From: Deltaproteobacteria bacterium
Lineage (GTDB): Bacteria > Myxococcota > Kuafuiibacteriia > Kuafuiibacteriales > Kuafuiibacteriaceae
NCBI GenBank assembly: GCA_016703535.1
Contig: JADJBV010000002.1
Location: 1,426,001-1,490,000 of the forward strand
Reading direction: 5' to 3'
DNA length: 64,000 nt
Each line of letters begins with the position of its first letter. The stretch's first letter is position 1. Below are positions 27,206 through 34,379 of this stretch, piece by piece. Made by a program: the position numbers and the translations under genes. A model generated the notes under the pieces. That model did not search any database, had not been told where the DNA came from, and saw only the letters and a program-made list of their open reading frames with translations.

Positions 27206-27913
27206 ATGGACGAGTTGGAGACCATGATTTCGGGTGATTTGGTGGGGGCTCCGGTCAGCCAGGATGACTTGGCGTTGGCGCGGGCCTTGGTGAATAGCGG
27301 CATTGCCGGAGAGATCGAGATCGCCGGGGATGACGTGGGCGAGGACCTGGATGATGTCGGGGCCGAGATCGACATCATCGGGGCGGCGCCCGCAGCCCAA
27401 GTGCGAAGGCCGGCGGTCACCCCGCGACGGACGGTCACCCAGGCTCAGCTTCGGCAGGTGGTGCAGCGGAGTGCGGCGCGAATGGCGAACCAGGCGCTTG
27501 CTGCGCGAGGTGGCGGAGGTTCGCCGATGGCGTTGGAACGAAAGATCGATGGGGCCGAGACCGAGACGGCGTACTTGGCGATCTACCGCGACGGGTCGAA
27601 CGGCGGCTTGGTGGCGGGCAACGCGGACATCGACATCGTTGGGGAACCGCAGAAACCGTTCCGGCCCGAGGCGCTCGTGGTGGACGACGAGAGCGCTCGG
27701 GACTTTCTGATCTTGGATATCAAGATCGGAACCGACTCCTTGTTCGTGAACTCAGGGCCGATCCCGGCGTCGCAGTTCACGGGTGAGGCGATCCTCAACG
27801 CGCTGCGGACTCGGACGGGTCAAACGAGTCAGCAGATCATCGTCCGGGTGCGGAATCGGACGCCGGATCCGCACGCGTTCTATGCGTCGTTCAAGGGCTC
27901 GAAGGTGAAGTGA
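27206..27913 (+). CDS. Operon gene 2: hypothetical protein, candidate capsid-like beta-barrel
   Basis: 235 residues. ATG 27206 follows a purine-rich GGAGAGGTGGAGG. The first 75 residues are acidic and helical; a basic, Arg-rich middle (about 75-110) follows. The last 130 residues look like a beta-sandwich: AYLAIYRDGSNGG, LVVDDESARDFLILDIKIG, SGPIPASQFTGEAILNAL, QQIIVRVRNRTPDPHAFYAS. The last pattern (di-K-vG, ipa-F, then a VxN strand and a final aromatic strand) recalls small virus coat proteins of tailless phages as I know them, but this is memory-based inference. It is the best capsid candidate in the operon. Confidence 0.55.
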   Translation: MDELETMISGDLVGAPVSQDDLALARALVNSGIAGEIEIAGDDVGEDLDDVGAEIDIIGAAPAAQVRRPAVTPRRTVTQAQLRQVVQRSAARMANQALAARGGGGSPMALERKIDGAETETAYLAIYRDGSNGGLVAGNADIDIVGEPQKPFRPEALVVDDESARDFLILDIKIGTDSLFVNSGPIPASQFTGEAILNALRTRTGQTSQQIIVRVRNRTPDPHAFYASFKGSKVK

Positions 27914-27922
27914 GGTGATGTC

Positions 27923-28333
27923 ATGAGGGTGCTCTTCGATGGGGGCCTGCTCGAGCATGTGCCGCCCAAACGCTCTGCCAAGGTGTTGACCATGCTCCTG
28001 AGGGCCCTCGTCGAGTGCAACCTCGACTACCTCGAGCACAACCCGAACACGCCCCACCCTTACAAGGCGGGGATCAAGTACACGCGGGAGAAGAACACCG
28101 AGCAGTGGAAGTCGATCCCCAAGATCCTGAAGGACGGCGGGGGCGACTGCGAGGATCTGGCCGCGTACCTCGCGGCGTACCTGGTCTTCAAGAAGGTGCG
28201 GCCGGTGGGGCTCATCGTTCGATGGGCCACTACGCCCAAGGGCGGACGCCTGTTCCACATCTTGGTGAAGGGGCCGAAGGGGGCCGAGGACCCGAGCAAG
28301 AAGCTTGGGATGGGGAAGGAGGCGGCGTCATGA
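27923..28333 (+). CDS. Operon gene 3: transglutaminase-like cysteine protein
   Basis: 136 residues, ATG 27923 after GAGGTGATG. The core GGGDCEDLAAYLAAYL carries a Cys at a helix start preceded by Gly-Asp, and GGRLFHILVKG supplies a His on a following strand, the usual order of catalytic Cys and His in the transglutaminase/papain-like fold. Such small versions are found in phages and bacteria and may cross-link or cleave peptide bonds, for example in peptidoglycan or virion maturation. The third residue is not obvious. Starts 9 bp after gene 2. Confidence 0.6.
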   Translation: MRVLFDGGLLEHVPPKRSAKVLTMLLRALVECNLDYLEHNPNTPHPYKAGIKYTREKNTEQWKSIPKILKDGGGDCEDLAAYLAAYLVFKKVRPVGLIVRWATTPKGGRLFHILVKGPKGAEDPSKKLGMGKEAAS

Positions 28334-28402
28334 GGAGGCGAGTCCTGAACGGCTCGACGGGGAGATGCGCACGGTTGGGGAGGCGGGAAGGGAGGTCACG
28401 TC

Positions 28403-29161
28403 ATGACTGAGCCAATCCTCATCGCTTCGGCGCTGCTCGCGCTCGGGCGAATGCTCTCGAAAGGTAAGGACGGAGCCGCGGAGGCCGCGGCGAATGGGCC
28501 CGCAGGCCCCCGGCCCTTCGATCTGCCTCCACCCCCGGCGGCGCCGTTGGTGTTGCCGCCGAGCCCTGCGCCCGTGCCGGCCCCAACCGTGGTGCCCGCA
28601 GCGCCTCCTCGGCGGACGGCGCCGAGGCCCAAGGCGCCGGCCGTTCCTCGGGCGGCGCCCCGTGCGGCGCGGCCCGCGGTCCTCGAACAGGCGCCGGGTT
28701 CGCGGGCTCAGGGTCCGGGTGCGCCATCGCCTCATGCGCCCTTGCCGGGGCGAGCCCCCGGGCCCAGCGGGACCTCACTGGCCGAGGCTCCTACGGCGCG
28801 GCCTCCGACCGCGGTGGACCGCGGGCCCGCGCCGAGGGCTGCGCCGCCCGCGGAGCCGACGTCCAGGGATCAAGGTCCGCCGCTGCCGGGTCCCGCGGGC
28901 GGCGCACCACCGGGGCCGGTGGTGAAGGACACAGGCCGCCTCGATCGGGCCGCGGAGTTGGCCAAGGCCTTCGCCGCGGACTTGAAGCGTCGCGGCCGAG
29001 CCTACGATCGGAACTTGCTCGCCGAGTTCCAGAAGACCGCAGGCCTCGGCGTCGATGGCGTGTACGGCCCACGATCGGCGGGGGCGGTGCGTTGGTACAC
29101 CGGCGAGTCGCTCCCGCCGATCTCCGGCAAGGGCTTCGTGGAGTACGCGCCCAAGTTCTGA
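28403..29161 (+). CDS. Operon gene 4: Pro/Ala-rich protein with C-terminal peptidoglycan-binding domain
   Basis: 252 residues, ATG 28403 with GGGAGG 8 bp upstream. A short hydrophobic N-terminus (ILIASALLALGRML) could anchor it to a membrane. Residues about 35-175 are a low-complexity Pro/Ala/Arg linker. The C-terminal 60 residues contain LLAEFQKTAGLGVDGVYGPR followed by AGAVRWYTG, the repeat of the PG_binding_1 three-helix domain. It likely links an envelope or particle to murein. The 69 bp before it hold only a 26-codon frame without support. Confidence 0.6.
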   Translation: MTEPILIASALLALGRMLSKGKDGAAEAAANGPAGPRPFDLPPPPAAPLVLPPSPAPVPAPTVVPAAPPRRTAPRPKAPAVPRAAPRAARPAVLEQAPGSRAQGPGAPSPHAPLPGRAPGPSGTSLAEAPTARPPTAVDRGPAPRAAPPAEPTSRDQGPPLPGPAGGAPPGPVVKDTGRLDRAAELAKAFAADLKRRGRAYDRNLLAEFQKTAGLGVDGVYGPRSAGAVRWYTGESLPPISGKGFVEYAPKF

Positions 29162-29182
29162 GGCGCAGGAAGGAGAACGAAC

Positions 29183-29737
29183 ATGACCAGGGTACATGTG
29201 GCCTACGATCCCGAGACCGACTCCTACGTGGGCGCGGCGACGGTCGACACCTTGATCGGGCGTCTGCCGATCTTTGCGCAGGTGCCGCTCCAACCGCTGG
29301 CCCACGCGGTGGCGCAGCTGTTGGTGGAGCAGCGACTGAAGCGCGAGGGCGCGCCCAAGGATGAGGTCGGCTTCTTCGGCTTCGTGAAGAAGGCGTGGAA
29401 CCAAGCCTGGGACACTGCCAAACGCGTCGCACGGGCGGTGGGCGTGACCAAGGTGCTGAAGGCGGTGAAGCGCGGCGTCCAGAAGGCGGTGAAGACCGTG
29501 GGCAAGGTCGTTCGCTCGCCGGTGTTCGGCGCGATGATGGGCGTTGCGTCGTTCATCCCAGGGGTCGGGCCGGTCGCGGCTGCGGGCTATGCCGCCGTAC
29601 GCGCGGCCATGGCCATCGCCGACGGTGCGAGCAAAGGCGACCCGCGGGCCTTAGCCCAAATCGGAAAGTACGCGCTGCCCGGCGGTGAGAAGGCCATGGC
29701 TCTCATCCGTTCGGTGACGCCTTCGGTGAACGTCTGA
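29183..29737 (+). CDS. Operon gene 5: amphipathic/membrane protein of unknown function
   Basis: 184 residues, ATG 29183 after GCAGGAAGGAG. An N-terminal beta part (MTRVHVAYDPETDSYVGAAT) precedes a long basic amphipathic stretch with repeated VxKxVKxxV pattern (AVGVTKVLKAVKRGVQKAVK) and a Gly/Ala-rich hydrophobic hairpin (FGAMMGVASFIPGVGPVAA). The combination resembles membrane-penetrating or scaffold proteins. No family is recognised. The next gene follows after 29 bp. Confidence 0.6.
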   Translation: MTRVHVAYDPETDSYVGAATVDTLIGRLPIFAQVPLQPLAHAVAQLLVEQRLKREGAPKDEVGFFGFVKKAWNQAWDTAKRVARAVGVTKVLKAVKRGVQKAVKTVGKVVRSPVFGAMMGVASFIPGVGPVAAAGYAAVRAAMAIADGASKGDPRALAQIGKYALPGGEKAMALIRSVTPSVNV

Positions 29738-29766
29738 GGCCCGCGGAGGGCGAGGGAGGAGTGACT

Positions 29767-30066
29767 ATGCGGAACAATCGAATGGACATCTCGGCCTGGG
29801 TGCTCGGTGCCACGGGCGAGGCCAAGCGCAAACAAGGAGTGGTGGCGGTGGAGCGGGCCAGCGACGGGGTCTACAACCTTCGATTCCCCGCCGACAAGCC
29901 GGTACGCGCCGAGGCCTATCACCTGAGCGTGACCATCCTGAACAAGGACACGTTCCGCTCGGCCCAGCTGGCCGACGTGGGCGGCGCGACGATCCAGGTG
30001 CGGATCTTCGACGACGCAGCGATGCCCGCCGACGCCGACTTCTTGTTCGGCGCTGAGCGGGTGTGA
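29767..30066 (+). CDS. Operon gene 6: small beta-rich protein
   Basis: 99 residues. ATG 29767 is chosen because GGGAGGA lies 6 bp upstream; the GTG at 29761 would abut the site. The chain is beta-rich (GVVAVERASDGVYNLRF, AYHLSVTILNKDTFRS, TIQVRIFDD) and lacks a signal peptide, so it looks like a single small barrel or a fibre/spike subunit. No family is recognised. Confidence 0.6.
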   Translation: MRNNRMDISAWVLGATGEAKRKQGVVAVERASDGVYNLRFPADKPVRAEAYHLSVTILNKDTFRSAQLADVGGATIQVRIFDDAAMPADADFLFGAERV

Positions 30067-30071
30067 GGGAG

Positions 30072-30132
30072 GCGGAGGTCCGCGCCTGGGAGTGGGCGTT
30101 CGAGGGGATGGGGCCCAGGCGCGGACCTCCGC
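30072..30132. repeat. 19-bp perfect inverted repeat inside the operon
   Basis: GCGGAGGTCCGCGCCTGGG (30072-30090) is repeated as its exact reverse complement at 30114-30132, with a 23-nt loop. It fills the 88-bp gap between genes 6 and 7, the longest spacer in the operon. It could be an attenuator, an RNA processing site or a partial terminator that separates expression of the two halves. There is no T-run. Confidence 0.8.
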
Positions 30133-30154
30133 GGGAGTGGAGTGGGAGGCGAAC

Positions 30155-30787
30155 ATGGCGGCGGCGTTCACCAAGGGTTCGTGTTGGGGATGGCAAGGAC
30201 TGGTCCCGCACCCGGGTTCGGTGCGGGCCTTGGATGTCACGCTCGAGGGGGACCGGCCTTCGCTGGTGACCCTGGCACTGGAGCCGGTGCGAGATGAAGG
30301 CGAGGCGAGCGAGGTCGAGGCGCTCCTTGAGTGGGGCACAGCTCAGGGCTCGGCGCATCGCGCGTGGATCGATCTCGGGCGCGGCCAGGTGCTTGGCCTC
30401 GCGGCGTCTCGGGTGATCGTGACGCTCCAGAATCGAGGCGGTGGCCAGGCGCGGCCCCCGGCGGCCAAGGTGAGGGCTTCGGCTTCCGTCGAGGGAACGA
30501 CGGGCGGAATGGCGCCCGTGCGGGCGGTGCACCTCGGGGCGGTTCCGGGGCTTGGGTCTTCGGCGCCATTCGAACTGCCCGCCTTCGCCCGGACCTTGTG
30601 GCTTGCGCGCGCACCGACGGGCGCGGCCCGCGTCATGTGGTTGGGCCCCGGCGCCACGGTGTTGGCCGAGGCCTCGCTCGATCTTGGCCCCGCGCTGGTC
30701 CCACCCGGCGCCAGCGATTTTGTGATCACCAACCCGGGCTCGGTGGACTGGGCGGACGCCCGCGCGGTCTTCGAACTCGCGCTTTGA
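30155..30787 (+). CDS. Operon gene 7: beta-rich hypothetical protein
   Basis: 210 residues from ATG 30155 with GTGGGAGG upstream; a longer frame starting at 30092 would run through the inverted repeat and is unlikely. Strands such as SVRALDVTLEGDRPSLVTLA, GLAASRVIVTLQNRGGGQA and FARTLWLARAPTGAARVMW suggest one or two beta-sandwich domains. The end DFVITNPGSVDWADARAVF resembles the capsid/adhesin-like last strands of gene 2. No family is recognised. Confidence 0.55.
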   Translation: MAAAFTKGSCWGWQGLVPHPGSVRALDVTLEGDRPSLVTLALEPVRDEGEASEVEALLEWGTAQGSAHRAWIDLGRGQVLGLAASRVIVTLQNRGGGQARPPAAKVRASASVEGTTGGMAPVRAVHLGAVPGLGSSAPFELPAFARTLWLARAPTGAARVMWLGPGATVLAEASLDLGPALVPPGASDFVITNPGSVDWADARAVFELAL

Positions 30788-30804
30788 GCAACAAGGAGGA
30801 CGTC

Positions 30805-31398
30805 ATGGCCGAAGACAACCCGATCGCCACCTGGGTCCACCGGCAGGTCACCGCCGGCTACAAGGGCTTCGAGCTCTACCGACGCGAGTCGCAAGATCGG
30901 TCGCTCGTCGACCGCTACCCGGCCGACAAAGCCGCCGCCGAGGCGATCTACGACGACGCCAAGGGCAACGCTGGCGACGCCGGCGGCTCGTTCCTGCTCC
31001 AAGCCTTGAACGACGGCCCCGGCCCCCACCCTTCGCGTTCCTTCTTGGTGCGCCCACCCGCGCCCATGCACGAGCCCGAGCGCTTCGAGGACCGAAACTC
31101 GATGCGCCTCCTCCTCGAGCACATCGACAACCAGAACCGGGTCATCAGCCAAGTGGTGCCCGCGTGCCTGGCCGCCATGGGCAACATGGTCCAAGGCCTC
31201 TCGGCCCACTTCGGCACCTTGGCCGAGACCCACGAGGCCGCGATCCGCACCCTACGCGACAGCCGGGTCGAGTCGCTGGAGACCGAACGGGTGATGATGC
31301 TCGACGCCGCCCGTCAGCAGCGAATGGACAAGTTGATCGACGTGGGCGTGGCCATATTGCCCCAGCTCGTCGAGAGTATCGGGAAGGGCAAGCCGTGA
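30805..31398 (+). CDS. Operon gene 8: helical hypothetical protein, scaffold-like
   Basis: 197 residues, ATG 30805 with AAGGAGGA 5 bp upstream. The N-terminal half is mixed (NPIATWVHRQVTAGYKGFEL); the C-terminal half is helical with an amphipathic heptad-like run (about 100-185, TLRDSRVESLETERVMMLDA). Soluble, with no signal or anchor. Its stop codon overlaps the GTG of the ATPase gene, so the two are coupled. A scaffold or ATPase-partner role is only an inference. Confidence 0.6.
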   Translation: MAEDNPIATWVHRQVTAGYKGFELYRRESQDRSLVDRYPADKAAAEAIYDDAKGNAGDAGGSFLLQALNDGPGPHPSRSFLVRPPAPMHEPERFEDRNSMRLLLEHIDNQNRVISQVVPACLAAMGNMVQGLSAHFGTLAETHEAAIRTLRDSRVESLETERVMMLDAARQQRMDKLIDVGVAILPQLVESIGKGKP

Positions 31399-32192
31399 AG
31401 TGCCAAGCCTGTGCAAGGGAAGTTGCAGCCAAGGAGCCCCGCTGCCCCTACTGCAAGCGCTGGGGCACCATTCAGCGGTGGCAGCGGCTCTCCGAGGTTT
31501 CGTGTGCCGAGGTGTCGCGGGTCGCGTGCGGAGTGCGGGAGCTCGATGAGTTGCTCGGCGGTGGGTGGGTTCCGGGTTGCGTATACTTACTGTCAGGGCC
31601 TCCCGGGTGCGGCAAGAGTACGTTGGCCTTGGAACTCGCAACCCGGATCCCGGCGCTCTACGCGGTGGCCGAAGAGTCGGCCTCGGCGGTCCGCATGCGC
31701 GTGGGGCGGCTTGGTGAGGTTGGAGCGGCGGTGGGGCGGGTGCTGATTGGGGAGGTGGGTGAGGTCGAGGAGATCGCGGACGTGCCCGCGGGCGTGGGGT
31801 TGGTGGTGATCGACTCGATCCACCGCTTGCGCACGCCCGAGGTCGCGGGGGCTGCCGGGTCGAACGGACAGCTCCTCCATGCGGTCGAGGCGCTGGTGGG
31901 ATTGGCCCGGCGATCGAAGTTGATCGTCCTGGTCATCGGCCACGTCAACCGCGACGGCGAAGCCTCTGGGACGCTGGGGCTCGAGCACGACGTCGACGTC
32001 TTGATGGAGATGAGCCGGGCGCCCGTGCAAGGCGAGCCAGGGAGGCTCCGAGTGCGCAAGAACCGGCATGGCCCGGCCCCAGTGGAGCTGGCCGTGGAGA
32101 TCACAGAAGGAGGGTTGCGGTATGGAGGCGAAACGCAGAGTCGAGAAGATCCGTCACGCCCCGAGGCGAACCAGCCGAGGCCTCCGGCGTGA
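31395..32192 (+). CDS. Operon gene 9: RadA-like RecA-fold ATPase lacking the Lon-like domain
   Basis: 265 residues, GTG 31395. A zinc ribbon CQAC...CPYC (about 3-18) precedes a RecA-fold core with Walker A GPPGCGKSTL (about 68-77), Walker B LVVIDSI (about 135-141), and the RadA signature KNRxG as RKNRHG (about 220-225). RadA (about 450 residues) is a branch-migration helicase with a C-terminal Lon-like domain; that domain is absent here, and the chain ends with a short Pro-rich tail. Its placement among envelope and murein genes suggests a packaging or DNA-delivery motor rather than housekeeping repair (inference). Confidence 0.75.
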   Translation: MKCQACAREVAAKEPRCPYCKRWGTIQRWQRLSEVSCAEVSRVACGVRELDELLGGGWVPGCVYLLSGPPGCGKSTLALELATRIPALYAVAEESASAVRMRVGRLGEVGAAVGRVLIGEVGEVEEIADVPAGVGLVVIDSIHRLRTPEVAGAAGSNGQLLHAVEALVGLARRSKLIVLVIGHVNRDGEASGTLGLEHDVDVLMEMSRAPVQGEPGRLRVRKNRHGPAPVELAVEITEGGLRYGGETQSREDPSRPEANQPRPPA

Positions 32193-32370
32193 CGAGCGCC
32201 AGGTGCTTCGGGGTGCAGCTCGTCAACTGAAGGCGACACTAAGGGCGGTCGCCGGGGTGACCCGCGCCGCGCGGCGGGCCCTTCGCGCCCAGGACCGGGC
32301 CGGCTCGGGGGAAGCAAATCGGCAAGAGTCTGCGCCCGAGCAGGGAGAGGCCCGTCGGTGGACGTCCTGA
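32122..32370 (+). CDS. Operon gene 10: small basic protein
   Basis: 82 residues from ATG 32122, which has AAGGAGGG 7 bp upstream. Overlaps the end of the ATPase gene by 71 bp and the start of the next gene by 13 bp. Very Arg/Ala-rich (RRDERQVLRGAARQLKATLR, RAARRALRAQ), as expected for a nucleic-acid-condensing or DNA-binding helix. The strong ribosome binding site is the main argument that it is real. Confidence 0.5.
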   Translation: MEAKRRVEKIRHAPRRTSRGLRRDERQVLRGAARQLKATLRAVAGVTRAARRALRAQDRAGSGEANRQESAPEQGEARRWTS

Positions 32371-32879
32371 AGGGCGTCGCAACGGGCGTCTTCGTCATGG
32401 TGGCCGTGGGCGCGGGCGAGACTCGCATGCGAGTCTCGCGGCCGGCACCAACGTGGTGGGGCGAGATCGGGCGCCTGTGGTCGAGCCGGGCCTGGGAGGC
32501 GGGAGCGCCATCATGGGGCCGACCGATCGTCTGGAGCGCAGCGAGGGAGGCCGGGGTCCCTGCCGAGGTCATCGCCGCCGTGATCCAGGTGGAGTCCCGA
32601 TGGAGGGCAGACGCAGTGAGCCAGGCAGGCGCGATCGGTCTCATGCAGCTGATGCCTGGCACTGCTTCGGACTTGGGGGTCGATCCGTGGGACCCAGCCG
32701 AGAACGTGAGAGCTGGCGCTCGCTACCTTCGGGCCCTCCTCGACCGCTTCGGTACCATTGGCCGGGCCCTGGCGGCCTACAACGCGGGACCGCGGCGAGC
32801 GGCGGATGACCCCAACAGGTGGCCCGCAGAAACTCAGGCCTACGTCGTAGCGGTGCGCCGGCGGATCTCGGGGCGGTAG
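32358..32879 (+). CDS. Operon gene 11: SLT-type lytic transglycosylase
   Basis: 173 residues, GTG 32358. A hydrophobic N-terminus (GVATGVFVMVAVGAG) may act as a signal anchor. The catalytic domain has the three classic Slt motifs: VIQVESRW with the catalytic Glu, GAIGLMQLMPGTA, and ALAAYNAGP. It cleaves the MurNAc-GlcNAc bond to form 1,6-anhydro-MurNAc. In phages and secretion systems such small enzymes open a local hole in murein. Last gene of the operon, followed by a hairpin at 32873-32911. Confidence 0.88.
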   Translation: MDVLKGVATGVFVMVAVGAGETRMRVSRPAPTWWGEIGRLWSSRAWEAGAPSWGRPIVWSAAREAGVPAEVIAAVIQVESRWRADAVSQAGAIGLMQLMPGTASDLGVDPWDPAENVRAGARYLRALLDRFGTIGRALAAYNAGPRRAADDPNRWPAETQAYVVAVRRRISGR

Positions 32880-32911
32880 GCCAAGCAGCGGGCTGTTTCA
32901 AGCCCTACCGC
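32873..32911. terminator. Nested hairpin at the end of the operon
   Basis: GCGGTAGG (32873-32880) pairs with CCTACCGC (32904-32911); alternatively GGGCT pairs with AGCCC around GTTTCA. It overlaps the stop codon of the transglycosylase gene and lies between convergent genes. It lacks a T-run, so it is only a possible bidirectional terminator. Confidence 0.4.
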
Positions 32912-32956
32912 ACCAAGGAAACAGTCGGCGCTGCGTAGCCAACGTCGGTGCGTCGC

Positions 32957-33859
32957 TCATGGCACAACCGTTCCTGCTTCCAGCATCGCATCCAAGCGCC
33001 CCCAGAACGGCTCATTGCGGGGGTCCCCTTGAAAAAGAGCGGGAAAAGCGAGGAGCCACTCGGGCTGATAGAAGCTCGGTTTCTGGCCCTCGATCAGAAT
33101 CGCTGGCACTGGCACAAAGAGGACCGCTCGAGCATCGGGGTACAGCTTCAGCGGATTCCTCCTCGATTGGATCATCTCTTGGAGGTTCCTCGACCAGCTG
33201 TGGGCCTCCTCGTGGATGATCTGATCAACTTCCTCGGTGGTTCCGAAACGCGCTGAGGGCTCGCTCAGGCGAGAGAACCTGTCCACGGCGATCGCGATGA
33301 CACCGCTCGTGCCGATCTCCTCGTGTTGACGGAGCTGCGAAGAAGCCTCATTGAGGTTCCGCCGGAGGGTGTCGCGACCTACTGCGCGCTTACATTCGAC
33401 GCGGAGATCTAGGCGCGCGCTGGTGGCGCGCACATCGGTCCTGTTCGCCGTGAGTTCCACCGCAAACCCGCGATCCTCAAGGACCATGGCGGTGACCAAC
33501 TCAAATAGGGCGTTGCGAGCGGGATCGTCGCCGCGGGACTCTCCGCTTGGCGATATTCGAGGGGCGGTGGCGAGGAATACGCGACGCAGACTCCTCACAA
33601 GGGCCTCCGGTTGGACGACCGACCATATCCTCCGGGAGCGCACGAGCAGGCGACTTTGGCCAACCGACTCCGTTAGGAGCAAGCGGTCCTCGTCGCTGGT
33701 CGTTGTCAGGCCCGTGGTCAACCGTTGTGCGTAGTCCCGGAAGCGACTGGATTCCCATGCGATCCCGAGTCGGCCGACTTCGGCCAACGCATCGCAGACC
33801 TCGCCATGGAGCTGGTCCAATCCGGAGGTATGGGTCGGTCCGACCGTCGTCTTCTCCAC
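32957..33859 (-). CDS. Hypothetical protein with PD-(D/E)XK nuclease-like core
   Basis: 300 residues from GTG 33859. The centre reads FELVTAMVLEDRGFAVELTA, then a segment NRTDVRATSARLDLRVECKR, where a Glu helix, an Asp and E-x-K follow in the order of the PD-(D/E)XK fold (here VECKR). The rest is helical at the N-terminus (GLDQLHGEVCDALAEVGRLG) and mixed at the C-terminus (IIHEEAHSWSRNLQEMIQ). No longer upstream start is convincing. Convergent with the 11-gene operon. Substrate unknown; a nuclease or degenerate nuclease fold is inferred from the motif alone. Confidence 0.55.
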   Translation of the reverse strand: MEKTTVGPTHTSGLDQLHGEVCDALAEVGRLGIAWESSRFRDYAQRLTTGLTTTSDEDRLLLTESVGQSRLLVRSRRIWSVVQPEALVRSLRRVFLATAPRISPSGESRGDDPARNALFELVTAMVLEDRGFAVELTANRTDVRATSARLDLRVECKRAVGRDTLRRNLNEASSQLRQHEEIGTSGVIAIAVDRFSRLSEPSARFGTTEEVDQIIHEEAHSWSRNLQEMIQSRRNPLKLYPDARAVLFVPVPAILIEGQKPSFYQPEWLLAFPALFQGDPRNEPFWGRLDAMLEAGTVVP

Positions 33860-34020
33860 ATGCGCCCAGGAGGCCAACGGTGGGAGCGTACACCGGTCCT
33901 TCCCATCATGGCAGCAAGCGGCGTGAGCCTTGGAGGGGGCGTCAAACTCCGCCGTCCTCCTCCGCCCGCCCGAGCCACTCCACGGGAGACTTTGAGCGCC
34001 AGGTGTCGTAGCCGACCACC

Positions 34021-34272
34021 ATGGCCAACACCTTCGAGGCCCTCTCCCGGGCCCTCCGTGAACTCCGCGATGAGCGGGACCAACTCGATGAAAAGATCCA
34101 GGCTCTGGAGCGGGCCCTGGAACTTGGAGGCGCGGCGCCCAAGAGGCGCGGTGGGCGAACCAAGGGGGGAGACAAGCCCAAGGCCAAGCGCAACTGGAGC
34201 CCGGCGGCGAGGAAGGCGGCGGCTGAGCGGATGAGGAAGTACTGGGCAGCGTGGCGGGCGAACAAAGGATGA
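34021..34272 (+). CDS. Small coiled-coil protein with basic C-terminal motif
   Basis: 83 residues. Residues 4-40 form an acidic/basic heptad coil (LSRALRELRDERDQLDEKIQ). A Gly/Arg/Lys-rich linker follows (PKRRGGRTKGGDKPKAK), and the end WSPAARKAAAERMRKYWAAW is a short basic helix of a kind often found at the ends of small bacterial DNA-associated proteins. Likely a DNA- or RNA-binding oligomer. Spacing to neighbours suggests an independent gene. Confidence 0.65.
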   Translation: MANTFEALSRALRELRDERDQLDEKIQALERALELGGAAPKRRGGRTKGGDKPKAKRNWSPAARKAAAERMRKYWAAWRANKG

Positions 34273-34379
34273 TGCGGGAGCGGGCCCTTCGGCTTTGCCC
34301 GAGGCCGCAGCTATTCCGCAGCCCTCGGGCCCGCAACCCGCGCAAGAGTCAGGCCCCAAGCTCGGGCGTGCCGCGAGGA

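Noticed and set aside
28330..28410. 26-codon frame between operon genes 3 and 4
   Set aside because: Starts with ATGA coupling but has no conserved-looking features and overlaps the next start.
31395..32192. Housekeeping radA
   Set aside because: Lacks the Lon-like C-terminal domain and is embedded in an unrelated operon.
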